From: Ascarosepion bandense
Taxonomy: Eukaryota > Mollusca > Cephalopoda > Sepiida > Sepiidae
DNA: 64,000 bases
Direction: 5' to 3'
NCBI GenBank assembly: GCA_037127315.1
Contig: JBBBDQ010001122.1
Coordinates: 6,294,501 to 6,358,500 of the forward strand
This document shows, piece after piece, positions 43,039 to 54,032 of the stretch (the first letter of the stretch is position 1; the number at the start of each line of letters is the position of its first letter). Under the pieces are notes generated by a model, which was not told where the DNA came from, did no database searches, and was given only the letters and a program-made list of their open reading frames with translations. The translations under genes and the position numbers were made by a program.

Positions 43039-43364
43039 TCTTGGTTGAAATATGCTGAAGGTTACTGGAATTGACTGGTACTTGAAGAAGGCAGGAGAGC
43101 ACAATGGATGAAATATTATGATAACAACAACAAAGATGAGGATACTAGTCCAACTGTAAATAATAACTGCTACCTTCCTGTCATGCTTAACTACCTTTCT
43201 GTTTTTCTTTCTTACTGTGCTTGCAGGCAGGCAATAAGAACCTTTTTTTTTTCACATTTTGCTTATGACCAATGGAACTTGTTAATAATGTTAATAAATT
43301 TTTTACTGGCAACAAAGATTTCTTTAGTTAAGCTATTTCATTTATTTCACTTTGGTCTAAGAAG

Positions 43365-43650
43365 TTCTTCTATGCGCGGTGTCCCTTCGATATGTGGCCG
43401 ATCACGGCTCTCCACAACCTTCTCTCTGTCGAAGCAATTAATAGCATTCCTCCCATTTGCCAAGCCTCCTGCCATATCATTCATTCACACAAGTTCATCT
43501 GGTAAGTGGTTTATTACGTTCCCCTATCTGCCCTCTAAGTATCCAAGCCTTCCTTTCTCATTATTTGTTCAAGAAATTTTAGCTGTCTCTTGCTGGTTCT
43601 TAATGGTTCTTTTTGTTATCATTTTTTATATGACTTCCTCATTGTTAACT
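43365..43650 (-). pseudogene. RTE-like LINE 3' end, minus strand
   Basis: 'CTATGCGCGGTGTCCCTTCG', 'CCGATCACGGCTCTCCACA' and 'CATTATTTGTTCAAGAAATTT' parallel 39960-40200. Only the last part of the element remains. Confidence 0.65.
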
Positions 43651-43679
43651 GTTGCCTGTTGTAACAAAAGATAAAAAAA

Positions 43680-45060
43680 TGATTGACCAAAACTCAGAGC
43701 TAAATCACAGACAAATATTTAATTTACAAAAAACGCCAAATAAAATATTTACAAATATACTATAGTGGGTTATCCGTTCTAGTGAGACATAGTTGTGTGT
43801 TGAAATCAGATTAACTGAATTTGGCCTTGTTAGTAGATAGCCCACTATAAGTTATAAAAGGGGGTTATAAAACAAGAAAATCAAATTGAGTATAGAAACA
43901 ACATTTATATATATATATATATATATATACATATATCAATTACGTTTTTTTTACAAATAAAGTAATGTCTATAGGATGGGTCCAAAAGACATTAAAATGT
44001 TTATAGCAGTAAATGCTGAAAAGAGAGTTTGTGCATATGTATGTGGAAGTGTTTGTGAGTTAGGAATGTCTTTGATGTTTCCGCTCCTTTGGTCAAGTAA
44101 GTAGCTCAAGGACAGCGAAGAAGAAGATGAGAGGGAAAGGAGGCGAGCATAATGGATCGCTTGACAAGGTCAAGGGACATGCTAATTATGCTCGTACTTT
44201 CTCAACTGGTAATGCTTTTTGTGTCGGCTTTTTATTTTGTCTTTGTGGGTCCCAGTAAGTCATTTGGGAATTCACACCCGTATTTAATTCTGGGCTTCCC
44301 ATTGGATGACAAATAAAATTTGTGTATGATTGTGAACAGAAATTTGATATTTATTAATTTTTGGTTTTCTGCCGGAACATATGCGTGGAGCCGGGTGTGG
44401 AAAGACCAGTTTTTGGTCATTTGCTTTCTGGATCTCTGAGGGCAAATGTCCAGTCCTTCACTTTGCTCGGTATCACCACAATACAATTTTTGTTGCATTC
44501 AAAACAAGAAACATAGACTGGCAAGTATTACAAGGAGAGAAGGGGAAGGTAAGGTATCAAGTATCTTTACCCAGTTTAAGTTTATACTTTTTGGAAAACC
44601 TCAAATGTGTAAATAAAGAATAATTATTAATTTGGTCAATGAAAGAGTCAAAAATTTCTATTTACCAACTTAGTTCCATGTGGTTCTCTTTTAAGTTTTA
44701 GTTGGTTGGTAACTTTCCTTAGAGATTCTTTCGGCTGGATAATCAAATCCTTGAATCAAAGCCGGAGTTGATAATGTCAGCAAATCCTTTTAACAACTAA
44801 CTACTCTCTTCTCCAAAACTTATTTTTATAGGGGCTAACACCTAATTTGCATATTTCTTGAAATCTCTCGAATCTACTGGAATTTTCTTGAACATTCTAT
44901 CATCTTCCAAACGTTCTATTTCTATTTTCCTTATTCTTACGACCACTTCATGAATTAAAACTTTTTTTGTAATAACAAGTAGGACTCAGTAGAATCCCTT
45001 GCTATAACATTTAGACATTATTAATATTATTTTTATATATAAATGCATCCTCATAACATA
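43680..45060 (-). repeat. LTR-like dispersed repeat L, minus strand
   Basis: The inverted relative of 27862-28910: 'ACTTATTTTTATAGGGGCTA', 'AATCCCTTGCTATAAC', 'ATGTGTAAATAAAGAATAAT' and 'AGAGCTAAATCACAGACAAAT' in reverse order. An extra stretch at 43900-44300, including a TA tract, is not in the other copy. A minus-strand 88-codon frame at 44232-44498 has no recognisable domain. Confidence 0.5.
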
Positions 45061-45195
45061 ACTCACACTGTCCATGGAATTCTCAGTATCCTTCTGTAGG
45101 ACAAGATTTCTGAGCCTCCAGTTTTCTCTTCATCTGTGAAAAGATTATCCAGCATTCATTACCATACAAGAAGATGGCTATCACAGTTTAGGTAT
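45061..45195 (-). pseudogene. RTE-like LINE fragment, minus strand (left arm of an inverted duplication)
   Basis: 'CATGGAATTCTCAGTATCCT' and 'CATTCATTACCATACAAGAA' encode on the minus strand 'YGNECWI' and 'RILRIPW'-like residues. Its junction with repeat L is the same as at 45966-46240, inverted. Confidence 0.7.
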
Positions 45196-45409
45196 TTTTT
45201 TCTTTGTTTCTAATAAAATTTTTACATTTCTTAGTACAAATAATAGATATTTCTATCTCGTTTTGTTTGACTCTTTTGTTTGTTTATTTACTCAACCAAC
45301 CCAACAGTTTACATTTTTTTCAACACATGACTCCTGATCTAATAACAATTCTATTAAAGATGGTAGCTACAATATGTAAGTTTTGTGTCTAGTAATACAT
45401 TTTTCTTTT

Positions 45410-45750
45410 TGAGTATCAAGATTCATTGGGATTTGTTTTTAAGGGCAGGGTCTCCAAGTCCTACTCTGTTATTTAACCCATAACTGGAGGGAAGGGACGG
45501 ATTAATACCTTTCCCAAGGGTATCAATGCTTAAGTGAATGCAGGGTATTCAACTGGAATTCGAACTCGGCTCACTGATTTCTCTTTCCGAGTCGATATCC
45601 ACTGCACCACAACGTACATCCGTCACTAAACACTTACAGCACGTGGTATTCCCAAGTGGTCACCCATCTAAGTACTGACCAGGCTCAACGTTGCTTAACT
45701 TCGGTGATCGAGCGAGAATCGGTGTATTCAACGTGATATGGCCGTAAGCT
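45410..45750 (-). mobile_element. 5S-headed SINE with type A body, minus strand
   Basis: On the minus strand: 'CGGCCATATCACGTTGAATA', 'CACCGAAGTTAAGCAACGTT', 'GTCAGTACTTAGATGGGTGA', then the type A head/body and tail 'AGGACTTGGAGACCCTGCCC...TCTTGATACTC'. It matches 9955-10275 part for part. A box-A, intermediate element and box-C-like internal promoter of 5S type could be retained. It sits in the spacer of the 44930/46240 inverted duplication. Confidence 0.88.
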
Positions 45751-45965
45751 GGTTGATAATGGACAAGACGATAAAGAGGAAATCCATGTCAGCTGTGTCA
45801 GCACAGTAACAACCCTGAATCAAACCTTCCCCTTCAGTTATTGTAGACGGATCTGCCTGCCCCACATGGGACTGACCAACCACCAGTGAATCTGCAGCAA
45901 TCTAATTCCAAGATCTTTGTTTATGAATTCAGATCAAAGAGTTCAACAAGTAAAAAAAAAAAAAA

Positions 45966-46260
45966 GACCTGAGCTGTGATAGCCATCCTCTTGTATGGTA
46001 ATGAATGCTGGATAATCGTTTCACAAGTGAAACAGGTGAAGAGAAAACTGGAGGCTAAGAAATGTTGTCCTACAGAAGGATACTGAGAATTCCATGGACA
46101 GTGTGAGTTACGAGGATGCATTTATATATAAAAATAATATTAATAATGTCTAAAAAGTTATAGTAAGTGATTCTACTGAGTCCTACTTGTTATTACCAAA
46201 AAGTTTTAATTTATGATGTAGTCGTAAAAATAAGGAAAATAGAAATAGAAAAAAAAGACA
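45966..46260 (+). repeat. Right arm of inverted duplication: RTE fragment plus repeat L start
   Basis: 'GTGATAGCCATCCTCTTGTA' to 'CCATGGACAGTGTGAGTTAC' is RTE-like. 'GGATGCATTTATATATAAAA' to 'CTACTGAGTCCTACTTGTTA' is the start of repeat L. The whole is the inverted image of 44930-45190. Confidence 0.75.
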
Positions 46261-47072
46261 TGGAGAGGGATGCTCCAAAAATAATGCATCCTATCTAATT
46301 TCTCTGGGAACTTTAGCAGATACAGGGAGCACAATAACACCATTGGATAGATCAAGCTTTCATGCTATTTTCTCTGCATTATCACCACTAGCAGTGGACA
46401 AATATCTCAATGCTGCACCCTTCAGTTCTCACTTTCGTTGCTATTGACAATTGTAATAGTAGATTTTCTTGTCTTACAATGAGTCTGCAAAAGTTCTGTT
46501 CCTTTGTGTCTGTTCCGTCCACAGAATGCATATATCTTTGAGTGATGGGGATCCTGAGATCTTCTGGTGATTAATAAAAGCAAATGTTTTACTGGTATAT
46601 ATAAATGACCCCCCCCCCCCCCCGCCTCCCAGGCGTCTCATTCCCACCTCGGCATTGATTTATGTAAAAATTTCCACCTTTGTCTAGATTATCTCAATGG
46701 GTTCATTGTCCTAAAAACATTTCCCCAACTTTTAATGAGAAAAAAATTATGGTTTAGAATTGATTAAGGAATTTGTCCATCTCAGATCAGATTTCAGCTC
46801 GGAAATCCATGCAAATATTTATATCAGAGAGATAGACAACCACCCATAAGAAATTCCAAAGTTAATAACTTTTGATCAAATTTGTTTGGGGTTCAATTCT
46901 CCCTGATTCCTTCACCAACTTCATTTTATGTTGGATTTAATTCTGTTTCTTTTCCTATTTTCTTCCTATATTTTGTGTGTTCGCTTTTTTTCTTTATTCT
47001 GTTATTGAAATATTAATTAATTTCAAGCTTGTTTTTCAGGTTTAATTTCACATACTAAAACACATATATACA
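46261..47072. other. Unassigned stretch with poly(C)
   Basis: 46263-46590 starts 'GAGAGGGATGCTCCAAAAATAATG', possibly an unknown DNA element. 46610-46623 is a run of 14 C, unusual here. 46980-47070 is T-rich. No exon. Confidence 0.4.
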
Positions 47073-47333
47073 GAAAAATGACATTTAAGATTTATATATA
47101 AATATAATTAAACACAAGAAAATTTTAATAATTTAACATATGACAAAGCAGTTAGAAAATTTGACACAATTAGCCCCTGAAAAAACTCACAACCTACTTA
47201 GAACAATACTATTTACACAAAAAAAATTGAATGTTCAAGATACTTGTCAAAGATCGACTGAAAATTTCGCGATGCTGGATCCTGAAGAGTCAGTAATTGG
47301 GGAACCTTTAGTCCATCTTCGATAAGTTTGGTA

Positions 47334-47335
<2 letters not shown>
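47073..47335. repeat. About 255-bp segment duplicated at 51102-51358, copy 1
   Basis: Nearly identical to 51102-51358 from 'GAAAAATGACATTTAAGATT' to 'CCATCTTCGATAAGTTTGGT'. Both hold an open plus-strand frame of 61 codons starting 'MTKQLENLTQLAPEKTHNLL'; the copies differ at two residues. Each is followed by a (TA)n tract and a minus-strand type T SINE. I do not recognise the peptide. Confidence 0.85.

Positions 47336-47392
<57 letters not shown>
47336..47392. repeat. (TA)n microsatellite
   Basis: Pure TA run of about 55 bases. Further TA tracts are at 47786-47810, 47842-47872 and, with a preceding (CT)n, 48050-48102. Confidence 0.95.
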
Positions 47393-47395
<3 letters not shown>

Positions 47396-47572
47396 ATCCG
47401 CAGACAGATCTTTTCGCTGTATCACAGCTCATCATCAGTATGGTTAGACTCTGATTGCTTTTAACCCAGGATTGAAACCCGACCAAAGTGGCGTCAGTCG
47501 GCGATTCTACCTCTGGGCTATGAGTGCACGGTAGAAGAAGGCAGACTTTTTAGTGTGTATATTATCACTATA
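47393..47572 (-). mobile_element. Type T SINE, minus strand
   Basis: The minus-strand head is 'TCATAGCCCAGAGGTAGAATC', the B box 'CGGGTTTCAAT' and the end 'GATCTGTCTGCGGATGACTA'. A clear relative of 5162-5325. Confidence 0.82.
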
Positions 47573-47601
47573 TATGCCCAATAGCCAGAGTGCTTTAATA
47601 T

Positions 47602-47790
47602 ATATTAGTTATCCGCAGACAGATCTGTTTTGCTGTATCGCAGCTTAACAGTGTGGCTAGACACATCCACTTGCTTCTGGCTGGGATTGAAACTTGACCG
47701 ATTTGGTGTCAGTCGGAGTTGCTACTCTCTAAACCATAGCTGCATGGAATAAGAGAAGGAAAATTTTAATGTGTTGTATATAAGCAGTAT
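47602..47790 (-). mobile_element. Type T SINE, minus strand, second copy
   Basis: Minus-strand 'AGCTATGGTTTAGAGAGTAG', 'GGTCAAGTTTCAATCCC' and 'CAGATCTGTCTGCGGATAACT'. Its 5' extension 'AATTTTCCTTCTCTTATTCC' is shared with 51376-51558. At 47786-47872 'TATATACTGCTTATATACAACACATTAAAATTTTCCT' mirrors its left flank, a local inverted duplication. Confidence 0.8.
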
Positions 47791-47837
47791 ATATATATAT
47801 ATATATATACTGCTTATATACAACACATTAAAATTTT

Positions 47838-47876
<39 letters not shown>

Positions 47877-48049
47877 TAATGTAGAGAAGTTTATGACTTA
47901 TTTGAGCAAAGTCATGCCTTCTTTACATTTATCCTTTTAACGCTCAATTTCTATCCCGATATTGAGCACTTTTTGACAAAATACCTGCTTGCCAAAAACC
48001 ACTGAACAAAGCACCAATCATAGTGCAAAGCATAATCACATCTTAACAT

Positions 48050-48105
<56 letters not shown>

Positions 48106-48166
48106 TTTTTAGCTTTAACTGAGTAGGCTCATGCCGACTTTGAAGCTTTGTAAGGACACTGTTACG

Positions 48167-48232
48167 ATGCCTTCACTCATCAGAGCTGGGTTTCTTGCTT
48201 GCAAGAAACCCAACCCTGATGAGTGAAGGCAT
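48167..48232. repeat. Near-perfect 32-bp inverted repeat, 2-base loop
   Basis: Arm 48167-48198 and arm 48201-48232 pair at 30 of 32 positions ('ATGCCTTCACTCATCAG' against 'CTGATGAGTGAAGGCAT'). The structure ends 38 bases before exon 9 and so lies in or next to its branch-point region. Confidence 0.95.
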
Positions 48233-48270
48233 ATAATATAAATTTTGATTTGTTTTTTTTTTTCTTACAG

Positions 48271-48421
48271 GATTCTTCATTTTCTTCCCTCAACCGTACA
48301 CTTCCGTCTCTGTCTGGGAAAGCATTGTCACTTCTTCAAAACTCTGATCATCTACAAAATTCCATAGCACCTGCTGTTGAAGTCCGATGTTTACCAAGAC
48401 TGCGGAACAATTTGTCACTAG
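48271..48421 (+). CDS. RPGR: RPGR-like exon 9: post-propeller linker
   Basis: Acceptor 'tttttcttacag', donor 'GTAGAA', 151 bases, phase 0 to 1. The peptide begins 'DSSFSSLNRTLPSLSGKALS', comparable to the conserved 'DSFSMRRTLPP' stretch after the vertebrate RPGR propeller, and continues with a Ser/Leu/Asn-rich segment without a known domain. A near-perfect 32-bp inverted repeat ends 38 bases before the exon. Low-complexity composition beyond the first 20 residues gives no further homology clue. Confidence 0.88.
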
Positions 48422-48559
48422 GTAGAATTTTTTCCAGCAATTATTTTGAGAGGTTATTGTTGACTGATTATATAGGAATAAATTAATAAAGTTTTATGGT
48501 ACATTTATTTATTTTATTTGTTAAAAAATCTTTTCACATCAAGCAAGGGAATAAAGTCA

Positions 48560-49290
48560 CTATGATGCAAGGAATTACTGAGTTTTAGAGAATATGAGAA
48601 AAAACACTATTAAGGAGAGGGAACAATAAAAGAATAAAAACTAAGAAGACAGAAGATAATGATTGACATTGCATTTAAATCTTTGAAGATCAAAGTTGAG
48701 TGGAAATCAAGAAGCCGGAAGACAGTTCCACAAGCGAGAGAAGAAACTGTTAGCATAGGACTTATAATAATATGAGAAGAGAAAAAAACATAATTAAGGA
48801 GAGAGAACAATAAAAGTATAAGAACTAAGAAGACAGAAGATATCGATTGACATTGCATTTAAATTTTTGAAAATCATGAAGCCAGAAGAGAGTTCCACAA
48901 ATGAGAAATATGATAAAAGAAACTGTTAGCATAAAAGTTATGGCTACATCAAGTCATTTTAATTGTTAAATGATGTGACCCTGCCACCAATCTAGTGCTG
49001 CATTTAAGTTTATCAGAACAATTACCATGAAAATATTTATTAAAAAGGTACTGAGAAGCTACGTTATAGTGATGGGAAAGTGAGATGCCAAGTCAGGACC
49101 AATAACATTGCAAATTCTTTGGATTTTATCAAGAATCTCTAAATATATAGCAGGAGCACCAGACCAGATAGGGCAGCAATATTCAAAGTAACAATGAATG
49201 GTAGACTGCTATTGATACTATGAAAACATGCATAAAGACCTGGCTCCAAATTTAACCAGCCTTTTTGATGGGATCAAAGTGTAGTACAGT
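48560..49290 (-). pseudogene. CR1/Jockey-like LINE 3' part with 176-bp tandem duplication
   Basis: Minus-strand pieces such as 'GTVFRLLDFHSTLIFKDLNA' correspond to the 'LWNSLP...FPDSYNLQEFKC' end. 48590-48765 and 48766-48940 are two diverged copies of the same stretch ('AAGAAGACAGAAGATAATGA', 'TTGACATTGCATTTAAAT'). 48990-49230 continues the frame upstream with 'CGATATTGGTC...CAGGACCAATAACATT'-like RT words. Confidence 0.65.
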
Positions 49291-49629
49291 ACTTTTTCAA
49301 TTATTTGTTTCTTGATTTTCTGGACTTTTATTATCTGTACGTGAAATAAAGGAAAAATTGTAATCATTCAAACATTTTTCAATCATCTAAACTGAATCCA
49401 TTCTAATATTTCATCTCAGATAAGCATTTTGAGGATCTAGAAAAGCATAGTCAATGTTCAGAATTTCAATTTCAAGCCCCAAAACAATGATTACAATGAA
49501 CAAATCTTTTAATTGATTGCACTTTCAACCAGAAGCCACCCATACAAATGCATCTACCTTAATCCAGCTTCAGGTGAGTTATGAGTGTTCCTAAACTTTA
49601 AAAAATTGAAAAACCAATACCATTTTTGC

Positions 49630-49905
49630 TCTGATAATGAGAAATTGAAGAACTGAGTTTGAATTCCAGTTGAATTTGTTGCATTCATTATGCAAAAATA
49701 CCCTTGGGAAAGGTATTAATCCATCTCTTCTTCCTCCAGCAATGGGTTAAATAACAGGACAGATTGGGTTCTATAGCCTTCGTTGGCAATGAGTCTACTG
49801 CAGAAAGTAATGGCAAACTACAGCAGGAAAATCTTCTGCCCAGTCAGTCATGACTCTTTCGAGATATGATCACCCAAGCATGTATCACATAAGACACTTA
49901 ACTGA
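49630..49905 (+). mobile_element. SINE type A, 5' truncated, plus strand
   Basis: 'GTTTGAATTCCAGTTGAATT', 'CCCTTGGGAAAGGTATTAAT', 'CTTCTGCCCAGTCAGTCATG' and 'ACACTTAACTGACA' match 5967-6275, but the A-box head is missing and the terminal hairpin is degraded. A (TA)n tract follows. Confidence 0.82.
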
Positions 49906-50325
49906 CATATATATATATATATATTTATTATAAATTATGTTTTAGAACAAGTACATAATTTTTTCTGTATATGTCCTTTACAATCATATGGTTGTTTCGA
50001 CATTGGGTAATTATATATCAAGCACTGTTTTAAATTAATGTTTTGGACGGTGAAAAAAAATTCTTTCTTCGTTCTGTACTCACTTGGATAATAAATATAT
50101 ATATATATATATGAAAGAAAAACCCAAACCATTGGGGAATGTACAGCTTGCCCTACAACCTAAATATCCTTAAACAAAATCTTGAACAGCAATAGGTATA
50201 AAAAAAGCCTAAAGACAGACCCTCCTACCTCCTCAGTAAAGTGCACAATGCCTAAATTACCTAGACAGAACAAAAGACACTTGTGAACATCAATTTCTAT
50301 GAAGGGATGGTCCTCGTTGTAACCT

Positions 50326-50668
50326 GAGTTTCATGCTCATGTGATCTTCAGATGACTTGAATGCAAATCAAAGAAGTGGGGATCACTTTTATATAACCCA
50401 TGACTGAAAACAAACATCATGGGGGAAAAAAATAAAATCAAAATAACAAAGCCCATTGGTTTTTTTCTCTTTGGTTACTTTCTTTTTTTCCCCCATTTTG
50501 AGAGTACGGATTTTCCACATGTTTTTAAATAAAACTTTTTGGTTTTATTTTTTCCCTTGATGTTTTAAGGCATACAGTTTGCAGTCAATGGTTATATAAA
50601 AGTGGTCTCCATTTGTGTTCAAGTTGTCAGAATATTGTATGATATGAGCATGAAACACAGATATATAT
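50326..50668. repeat. Foldback element spanning about 340 bp
   Basis: The left half 'TTTCATGCTCATGTGATCTT', 'CACTTTTATATAACCCATGACTG', 'CATCATGGGGGAAAAAAATAAAA' is mirrored by the right half 'TTTTATTTTTTCCCTTGATG', 'CAGTCAATGGTTATATAAAAGTG', 'ATGATATGAGCATGAAA'. The minus strand contains CTGAAGA and GAAAC but without helix I pairing. Confidence 0.82.
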
Positions 50669-51101
50669 AATGCAGAGAACTTTGTCACTTAACTGAGCAG
50701 AATCAGACTCAGAGTCATGATAAGAAACTTTGAAGTTTCATGAAGTCATTGTTATGATGTTTCATCAGGGCTAAATTTTCAATCTGCAGATTCTTTTCTG
50801 CATTAATCGTATTAATGCTCTTTCTCTAACCCAATATTGAGCACTTTATGACAAAAAACCTGTTTGCCAAAATATCTTTTTGTCAGTAAATCACTGAAAA
50901 TAACAATTTTGTCACTAAGCATTGTCACAACTCAGTACTATATATATATTATTATACTTTAGAACATGTACAAACTACTACAAATCTGTACATTTTTATT
51001 CTATATTGAAATAACAATGTCTCATCAGGTAGTTAATAATGATGGTAATAAACATTTTATTGAAACAAATTTATATATATATATATATATATATATACTG
51101 A

Positions 51102-51358
51102 AAAATGACATTTAAGATTTATATATAAATATAATTAAACACAAGAAAATTTTAATAATTTAACATATGACAAAGCAGTTAGAAAATTTGACACAATTAG
51201 CCCCTGAAAAAACTCACAACCTACTTAGAACAATACTATTTATACAAAAAAAATTGAATGTTCAAGATACTTGTCAAACATCGACTGAAAATTTTGCGAT
51301 GCTGGATCCTGAAGAGTCAGTAATTGGGGAACCTTTAGTCCATCTTCGATAAGTTTGG
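51102..51358. repeat. Duplicated 255-bp segment, copy 2
   Basis: See 47073-47335. Both copies lie in introns on opposite sides of exon 9, in the same orientation. Confidence 0.85.
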
Positions 51359-51375
51359 TTATATATATATATATA

Positions 51376-51558
51376 TTAGTCATCCACATAGAAGCCTGTT
51401 TTGCTGTATCACAGCTCATCAGTGTGGCTAGACACATCCACTTGCTTCTGGCCGGGATCGATACTCGACTGATTTGGTGTCAGTTGGAGTCACTACTCCC
51501 TAAGCCATTGGCGCATGGAATCAGAGAAGGGAAATTTTAACGTGTTGTATAGACACAG
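51376..51558 (-). mobile_element. Type T SINE, minus strand, third copy
   Basis: Minus-strand 'CAATGGCTTAGGGAGTAGTG', 'AGTCGAGTATCGATCCCGGCC' and a 5' extension as in 47602-47790. It follows the duplicated segment and a TA tract. Confidence 0.8.
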
Positions 51559-51638
51559 TGTATACACACGCCAGTCACTGAAAGAACTCAATTCATTTCT
51601 GAAGAGTCATGCATATAGCAGAAGTGGAATCTGTTTTT

Positions 51639-51673
<35 letters not shown>

Positions 51674-51944
51674 GCACCCAAACACACACATGGTGACAAT
51701 TGAGTGTTTTACCAGTAGGATGAGCCCGAGTCTGCTAGCCATAATAATTGTTACTCTGAAAAGCCATTCACATTTATTGTACTTTACTGATTCCTTTGAC
51801 TACATTACAATATGTGATTTCGTACTTTATCCCAGTACGTTTTTTACAACATTATATTTGCATGCATGACATTACACATTTTCCCTTACAAGACAACTTT
51901 AAAATATATGCCAAAAAATATGATAAAACAGAATTTTTATTTTT

Positions 51945-52565
51945 ATTTTTTTATAATCATATCGGCCCAAGCAAAGCATTTTATTGCCACTGTTTTGCAG
52001 GGGGTTACATAGGAGGAAAATTATGAGAAAGAGTAACGGGTTATTGGGGGTGTCAGGAAGTGGGTAAGAGAAGGATGAATGTGGCCATAAAGTGAGGGAT
52101 CAGTTTATATATTGATTGTAATGTAGAATTGATCTCCCACTTCATATCCACAGTATAATAGCATAGAAATTGTTTTTTTTTTTTATAATCATATCACCCC
52201 AAGCAAGGCATTTTATTGCTACTGTTTTGCAGGAGGAGAGTTATGAGAAAGAGTGACAGGTTATAGAGGGTGTCAGGAAGTGGGTAAGAGAAGGATGAGA
52301 ATACTGATGAGAGCAGTGTGGACGGAGAAAAGAGCATGAGAGAGAGGATGCAAGTTAGATAGAAGATGACTATTGACTTTACATTTAAATTCTTGGCGAT
52401 TGTAGCTGTCAGGAAAGCAAGTATGCAGAAAAGAATTCCACAGGCGGGAAGTGCGAGAAAAGAAGCTGCTGGAGTAGAATTTGCATTTACAATTTATTGG
52501 TTTCACGGCAAAAGGGTGGGACCTAGTTGCTAATCTTGTTGCTTGAGTAAATTTATATATATATC
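51945..52565 (-). pseudogene. Two overlapping CR1-like LINE 3' ends, minus strand
   Basis: 51948-52110 and 52170-52565 each begin with a T run and 'ATAATCATATC(G/A)(G/C)CCCAAGCAA', then 'CATTTTATTGC(C/T)ACTG'. The second continues into coding sequence 'FYSSSFFSRTSRLWNSFLHT' and 'RLATRSHPFAVKPINCKCK' on the minus strand. Same family as 41645-42665. Confidence 0.78.
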
Positions 52566-52647
52566 CTTCTAAAATAGGGATGGGGCATCTTATGTGAGGG
52601 TGCGTTTTATGTGAAGGCAAATATAGTATATATTATGTTTTTTTCAG

Positions 52648-52751
52648 GAACAGTACCAAAGACGAATGATGCAGAAGATAAAAAAGAAACCGAATCCACA
52701 ATTTATTTGAATGAAGAAGAACTAAAAATTGACAGCCGAAATAATGGCCAG
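52648..52751 (+). CDS. RPGR: RPGR-like exon 10: acidic/polar tail
   Basis: Acceptor 'gtttttttcag', donor 'GTCAGT', 104 bases, phase 1 to 0. The peptide 'NDAEDKKETESTIYLNEEEL' is charged and probably disordered. Assignment rests on the splice signals and frame continuity with exons 9 and 11, not on recognisable homology. It lies directly downstream of a CR1-like LINE fragment (52170-52565). Confidence 0.75.
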
Positions 52752-52865
52752 GTCAGTCGACACAGACAAAGGCTTCATTTAATCAACATCACTTTCATTA
52801 ACACATTTAGTCCAACCTTGCAAATTTTGAACCCTTATGTAATGTCATCTATGTTTTTTTATTAG

Positions 52866-53322
52866 TTACCATTAGAAATAAGACTTCATTTTTGTAAATA
52901 AAATGAAATTTATTAACTTCTTTGCAGTTACCTTCAGTATTTGAACCCTTACATAATTTTATTTTTTTGGTTGAGGGATTTTTATTTTTAGGTTCTATCA
53001 ACTGTAATATTTTTATATTGAGCTGAGACCATTGTGTTCACTTGTTTCCACACGAATACCTTTAGAAAAGTCTGAATCCCTCTCTTGTTCCACCCCCAGG
53101 AAGGTATTAATATTTGATATTTGATACCCCATCTTTCTCTTGTCTCTATACATTATTTTATTATTTTGAAGTCTAAGGTAAAACAAGTTTATTATGCTGT
53201 TAAAATTCTTATAAAATCACTTTGCACAAATAAAAAATCTTATTTTCTAATTTTGCTGACAATTTTCATTGTCCTTTGCATATTCTCCTTTTTAGTTTGA
53301 ATTTTTTGATTTTTGTTGAAAG
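52866..53322. other. Intron between exons 10 and 11
   Basis: 53030-53115 holds a fragment related to the SINE type A body ('CACACGAATACCTTTAGAAAAG', 'AAGGTATTAAT'). Otherwise unassigned AT-rich DNA. Confidence 0.4.
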
Positions 53323-53391
53323 CTGCCAGTAAAAAACATATCAGAAACGCCCAAGCCGAAAGCAGCTCCAAGAAAGCTCAAACCAGTTGAT
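53323..53391 (+). CDS. RPGR: RPGR-like exon 11: short basic exon
   Basis: This 69-base exon (23 codons, phase 0 to 0) has acceptor 'tttgttgaaag' and donor 'GTACGT'. It encodes a Lys/Pro-rich peptide including 'ETPKPKAAPRKLKPVD'. The alternative acceptor eight bases further in would put a TAA in frame, so the upstream AG was chosen. As a symmetric phase 0-0 exon it could be skipped without a frameshift. Confidence 0.65.
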
Positions 53392-53564
53392 GTACGTACA
53401 TTTTGAGCCTTTGTTGCAATTTACTTAGAACTAATTCTCTGAACAGGAATGAATTTCTCTTTGTTTATTTTGCAATTATTCAGACTAGATTTAATCATTG
53501 CTTCAAATTCAGAGGAATAATAATGGAGATTGAACTCCTTCAATTCTCAGTGTGAGAGTTCTTT

Positions 53565-53875
53565 TACATTTTAATGTTACAGATTGTATGTTACATTTTA
53601 CTGTTACAGATTGTTACATTTTACTGTTACAGATTGTATGTTACATTTTACTGTTACACATTTTATGTTACATTTACTGTTACAGATTTTTTGATACATT
53701 TTAATGTTACACATTTTATGTTACATTACAATATTATGGATTTTATGTTACATTTTAAAGTTATAGATTTTATGTTACACTTTTGTGTTACAGAATTTGT
53801 TACATTTTAATTTTACAGATTTTATGTTACATTTATTACATTTTAGTATTATTTTTAAGTTACTATCTGTTTCAG
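53565..53875. repeat. Degenerate 26-30-bp minisatellite
   Basis: 'TTACAGATTGTATGTTACAT' and variants repeat about ten times. The TCTA-rich tract at 53881-53995 follows, just before exon 12. Confidence 0.9.
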
Positions 53876-54032
53876 TTTGTTATCTATCTATCTATCTATC
53901 TATCAGTCTGTTCTCTATCTACCTACCTCAGTTCATTCATATTTATCTATCTCTGTTTATATTTATCTATCTCAGTCTGTCTCTATCTATCTATCTTATG
54001 GCTAAATGAATTTGTGTTGTTTTATGTTATAG

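Noticed and set aside
43108..43674. 188-codon plus-strand ORF
   Set aside because: The second half is antisense to an RTE-like LINE 3' end; the first half is unrelated intron; no signal of selection visible.
48215..48232. Hammerhead core CTGATGAG near exon 9
   Set aside because: No GAAA and helices; the bases are simply one arm of the 32-bp hairpin.
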